A stretch of 64,000 nt of DNA from Burkholderiales bacterium (lineage in GTDB: Bacteria > Pseudomonadota > Gammaproteobacteria > Burkholderiales > Burkholderiaceae_F): contig JADJWR010000003.1 in assembly GCA_016716275.1 (NCBI GenBank), positions 62,001 to 126,000 of the forward strand. The letters run 5' to 3'. Shown here piece by piece: positions 62,484 to 64,000 of the stretch. The notes beneath the pieces were generated by a model. That model did not search any database. It saw nothing but the letters and a program-made list of their open reading frames with translations, and was not told where the DNA came from. The position numbers and the translations under genes were made by a program. The stretch's first letter is position 1. Each line of letters starts with the position of its first letter.

Positions 62484-63518
62484 TTAGGCAGTTCCTGGAG
62501 CGGACATCGGCGCGCGGCAGCCGTCCTCTTGTTCCATCGTTCTGCGGATCAGTGAGTCACCGAGCCCCGCGCCAAGCGCTCTGCTTGCCCGAAGCTCCTT
62601 CATGCTCAAGATGTAGTCACTGTTGCCGACCAACCTCTTCACGGCAAGATCGATGAAGGCCCGTGCCCGGGCAGGTTGAGAACTGCGACTTCCGAAGTAA
62701 ACGAAGTAGCTGGCATGGTCCGGCATGTGATCGATCAGAACGGGCACCAGTTGTCCCGACCGTATATACGGCGCCGCCGTGACGCCGGCTAACTGCCCCA
62801 CGACCTCGCCTGAGAGCACGGCGTAAAGCTCGAGCAGTTCGTCGTTCGTGCAGATGGCAGGGGTCACGGGCTGATCGACCACCTCGTCTCCGACCTTCAG
62901 GTGCCACGGAACAATCGACCCAGTGGCGGGGTGCCGGTACACGCTGCAACGGTGGGAATGCAACGAGGCAATGCTTTGCGGTTTACCGTGGTGCTTCACA
63001 TACGCCGGCGACGCGCAGACAACCATCTGAACCGGGAACAGGCGCCTTGCAATGACACCCTCGTGCGGGGACGGCCCTAGCCGGAATCCGACATCCACCC
63101 GGTCTTCCACCCAGTTGCCCACGCGGTCGTCGAGTTGCACGTCCGGAACGATGGCCGGGTACTGCCGACAGAACTCCTCGAGCAGGCTCCAGAGGATCGG
63201 CTGGAAGGTCGACCGAGGGCCAACGATACGCAGTGGCCCCGCAATCTCATCCTTCGCGCGCTTTGGTTTGTCGAAAGCACGCTGCAGACCGCGTAGCGCC
63301 GGCTGAACTTCCTCCAGAAACTGGCGGCCTTCGTCCGTGAGCGACATCGCCCGCGTAGTGCGGTGAAACAGCCGCACGTCCAGGTGGCGTTCCAGTTGCG
63401 CTAACGCTTGGCTCGCCGCCTGGGGACTGATGTCGAGCGCGGCGGCAGCCCTTCGCAGGCTGCCCAGCTCCGCTGCGCGCACAAAGACGGAAATCGACCG
63501 CAGTTCGTTGATCGCCAT
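62484..63518 (-). CDS. LysR-type transcriptional regulator
   Basis: The 344-residue protein has a winged helix at the N-terminus (MAINELRSISVFVRAAELGSLRRAAAALDISPQAASQALAQLERHL, about 1-45) and a standard LysR effector domain. The start at 63518 is preferred over an ATG nine codons upstream. It is divergent from the aldo-keto reductase gene, with a TTGAT-N9-ATCAA dyad just upstream, and probably controls that gene. Its codon use and base composition are less GC-rich than those of the surrounding chromosome. Confidence 0.9.
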   Translation of the reverse strand: MAINELRSISVFVRAAELGSLRRAAAALDISPQAASQALAQLERHLDVRLFHRTTRAMSLTDEGRQFLEEVQPALRGLQRAFDKPKRAKDEIAGPLRIVGPRSTFQPILWSLLEEFCRQYPAIVPDVQLDDRVGNWVEDRVDVGFRLGPSPHEGVIARRLFPVQMVVCASPAYVKHHGKPQSIASLHSHRCSVYRHPATGSIVPWHLKVGDEVVDQPVTPAICTNDELLELYAVLSGEVVGQLAGVTAAPYIRSGQLVPVLIDHMPDHASYFVYFGSRSSQPARARAFIDLAVKRLVGNSDYILSMKELRASRALGAGLGDSLIRRTMEQEDGCRAPMSAPGTA

Positions 63519-63534
63519 GAGCGATTGTCCGCCA

Positions 63535-63553
63535 TTGATTGCCAATCTATCAA
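63535..63553. promoter_or_regulatory. TTGAT-N9-ATCAA dyad, probable LysR operator
   Basis: A perfect 5-bp inverted pair centred about 26 bp upstream of the LysR-type ATG. This is the usual position for autoregulation by LysR-family proteins and control of the divergent gene. Confidence 0.6.
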
Positions 63554-63710
63554 GCGTTTACCCACTATTCCGATGCGAATGCGAGGCCTAGGCTTCGCCC
63601 ATGCTGCTTCAGATAGCGCCTTCGTGACCACGAAACTGTGGGTGCGGGACACCGGCTACGAGCGCACGCAACAGGCCATCGGCAAATCCCGACGCCAACA
63701 AGGAATCGAC

Positions 63711-64000
63711 ATGAGTTCACTCCCCCAACGCAGACTCGGTACCCACGGGCTCCAAGTTTCAGCCGTCGGTTTCGGCTGCATGGGCCTGAATTACGGCTAT
63801 GCGTGCGTGCTCGACAAACCCGACGCGATTCGCCTGCTGCGTGTTGCATTTGAACGCGGTGTCACGTTCTTCGACACGGCAGAGGCGTATGGGCCCTTTA
63901 CCAACGAGGGACTCGTCGGTGAAGCCCTGGCCTCTGTGCGTGACAAGGTCGTCATCGCCACCAAGTTCGGTTTCAAGGAGGGCATTCCAGGCAAGGGGCA
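63711..64000 (+). CDS. Aldo/keto reductase, N-terminal part
   Basis: The gene runs off the right edge. The visible 96 residues begin MSSLPQRRLGTHGLQVSAVGFGCMGLNYGY and include GVTFFDTAEAYGPFTNEGLVGEAL, where Asp and Tyr of the catalytic tetrad are seen, then VVIATKFGF, which carries the catalytic Lys. This is the AKR13/YakC-type NADP-dependent family that reduces aldehydes and ketones. AAGGAATCGAC precedes the ATG at 63711. It is divergent from the LysR-type gene. Confidence 0.9.
   Translation, partial: MSSLPQRRLGTHGLQVSAVGFGCMGLNYGYACVLDKPDAIRLLRVAFERGVTFFDTAEAYGPFTNEGLVGEALASVRDKVVIATKFGFKEGIPGKG

Noticed and set aside
62306..62656. Short open frame on the plus strand overlapping the LysR-type gene's end
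   Set aside because: No family motif, no ribosome-binding sequence, and it overlaps the well-supported LysR coding region.

Overview
This is a GC-rich chromosomal window (hand counts on sample lines give roughly 70-75% G+C) with the gene content of a betaproteobacterium, most like Burkholderiales or Rhodocyclales. The markers are holC-pepA-lptFG, class II ribonucleotide reductase with NrdR boxes, an AlgZ/AlgR-type LytS/LytTR pair, serA-serC, and a GRPKGE-type coding repeat of the kind I associate with this class. The exact genus cannot be read from the sequence. Most of the window is ordinary dense chromosome, with many 4-bp stop/start overlaps. The last 9 kb is an integrated mobile element beside a tRNA-Ser gene.

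Layout. 1-6.1 kb: end of a prolyl oligopeptidase, a hypothetical gene with holC and pepA on the minus strand, then lptF-lptG. 6.0-9.0 kb, minus strand: an AraC-type regulator, a 118-aa ORF made of 60-bp repeats, napG and napH, with 4-bp overlaps joining the first three. 9.3-16.5 kb: a DUF1329 / DUF1302 / RND exporter / Ycf48-like envelope cassette plus a TerB-family protein. 16.5-20.0 kb: an aromatic amine dehydrogenase cluster (aauB, aauE, aauD, aauA, cytochrome c). 20.0-21.3 kb: a TerC/Alx-family exporter with a recognisable yybP-ykoY manganese riboswitch upstream. 21.4-29.1 kb: sugar-acid catabolism (IlvD-type dehydratase, two dehydrogenases, HpcH/HpaI aldolase) and a TAXI-TRAP importer. 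29.2-31.8 kb: RIC iron-sulfur repair protein divergent from a TrpB2-like enzyme, with FNR/Dnr-like boxes between them, then a small basic protein. 31.8-38.0 kb, minus strand: serA, serC, methylmalonyl-CoA decarboxylase, nrdJ. 38.2-44.1 kb: CysB-like regulator, panE-like reductase, TRIC channel, Smr protein, trxB, MmgE/PrpD protein. 44.1-50.6 kb: LytTR regulator and its double sensor kinase, ftsK, lolA. 50.8-55.1 kb: rarA, thioredoxin-like protein, serS, a hydratase, tRNA-Ser(CGA).

The 55.1-62.2 kb segment looks like a phage-satellite or a stripped prophage. It holds an integrase next to tRNA-Ser, an AlpA-like regulator preceded by an 11-bp iteron array, a DnaB_N/RecA-like replication ATPase, SSB, and both terminase subunits, with no capsid, portal, tail or lysis gene. 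It is followed by a lower-GC LysR/aldo-keto reductase pair that runs off the end of the window. No second copy of the tRNA 3' end was seen, so the far boundary is not defined.

Main points of interest: the repeat-encoded ORF that bridges an AraC gene and napG by two exact 4-bp overlaps; the fusion of an intact LytS kinase to a second copy that has lost its phospho-acceptor His; the satellite-like element with terminases but no virion genes; the aau cluster without TTQ-maturation genes; and several regulatory elements (riboswitch, paired NrdR boxes, FNR/Dnr boxes, perfect dyads).
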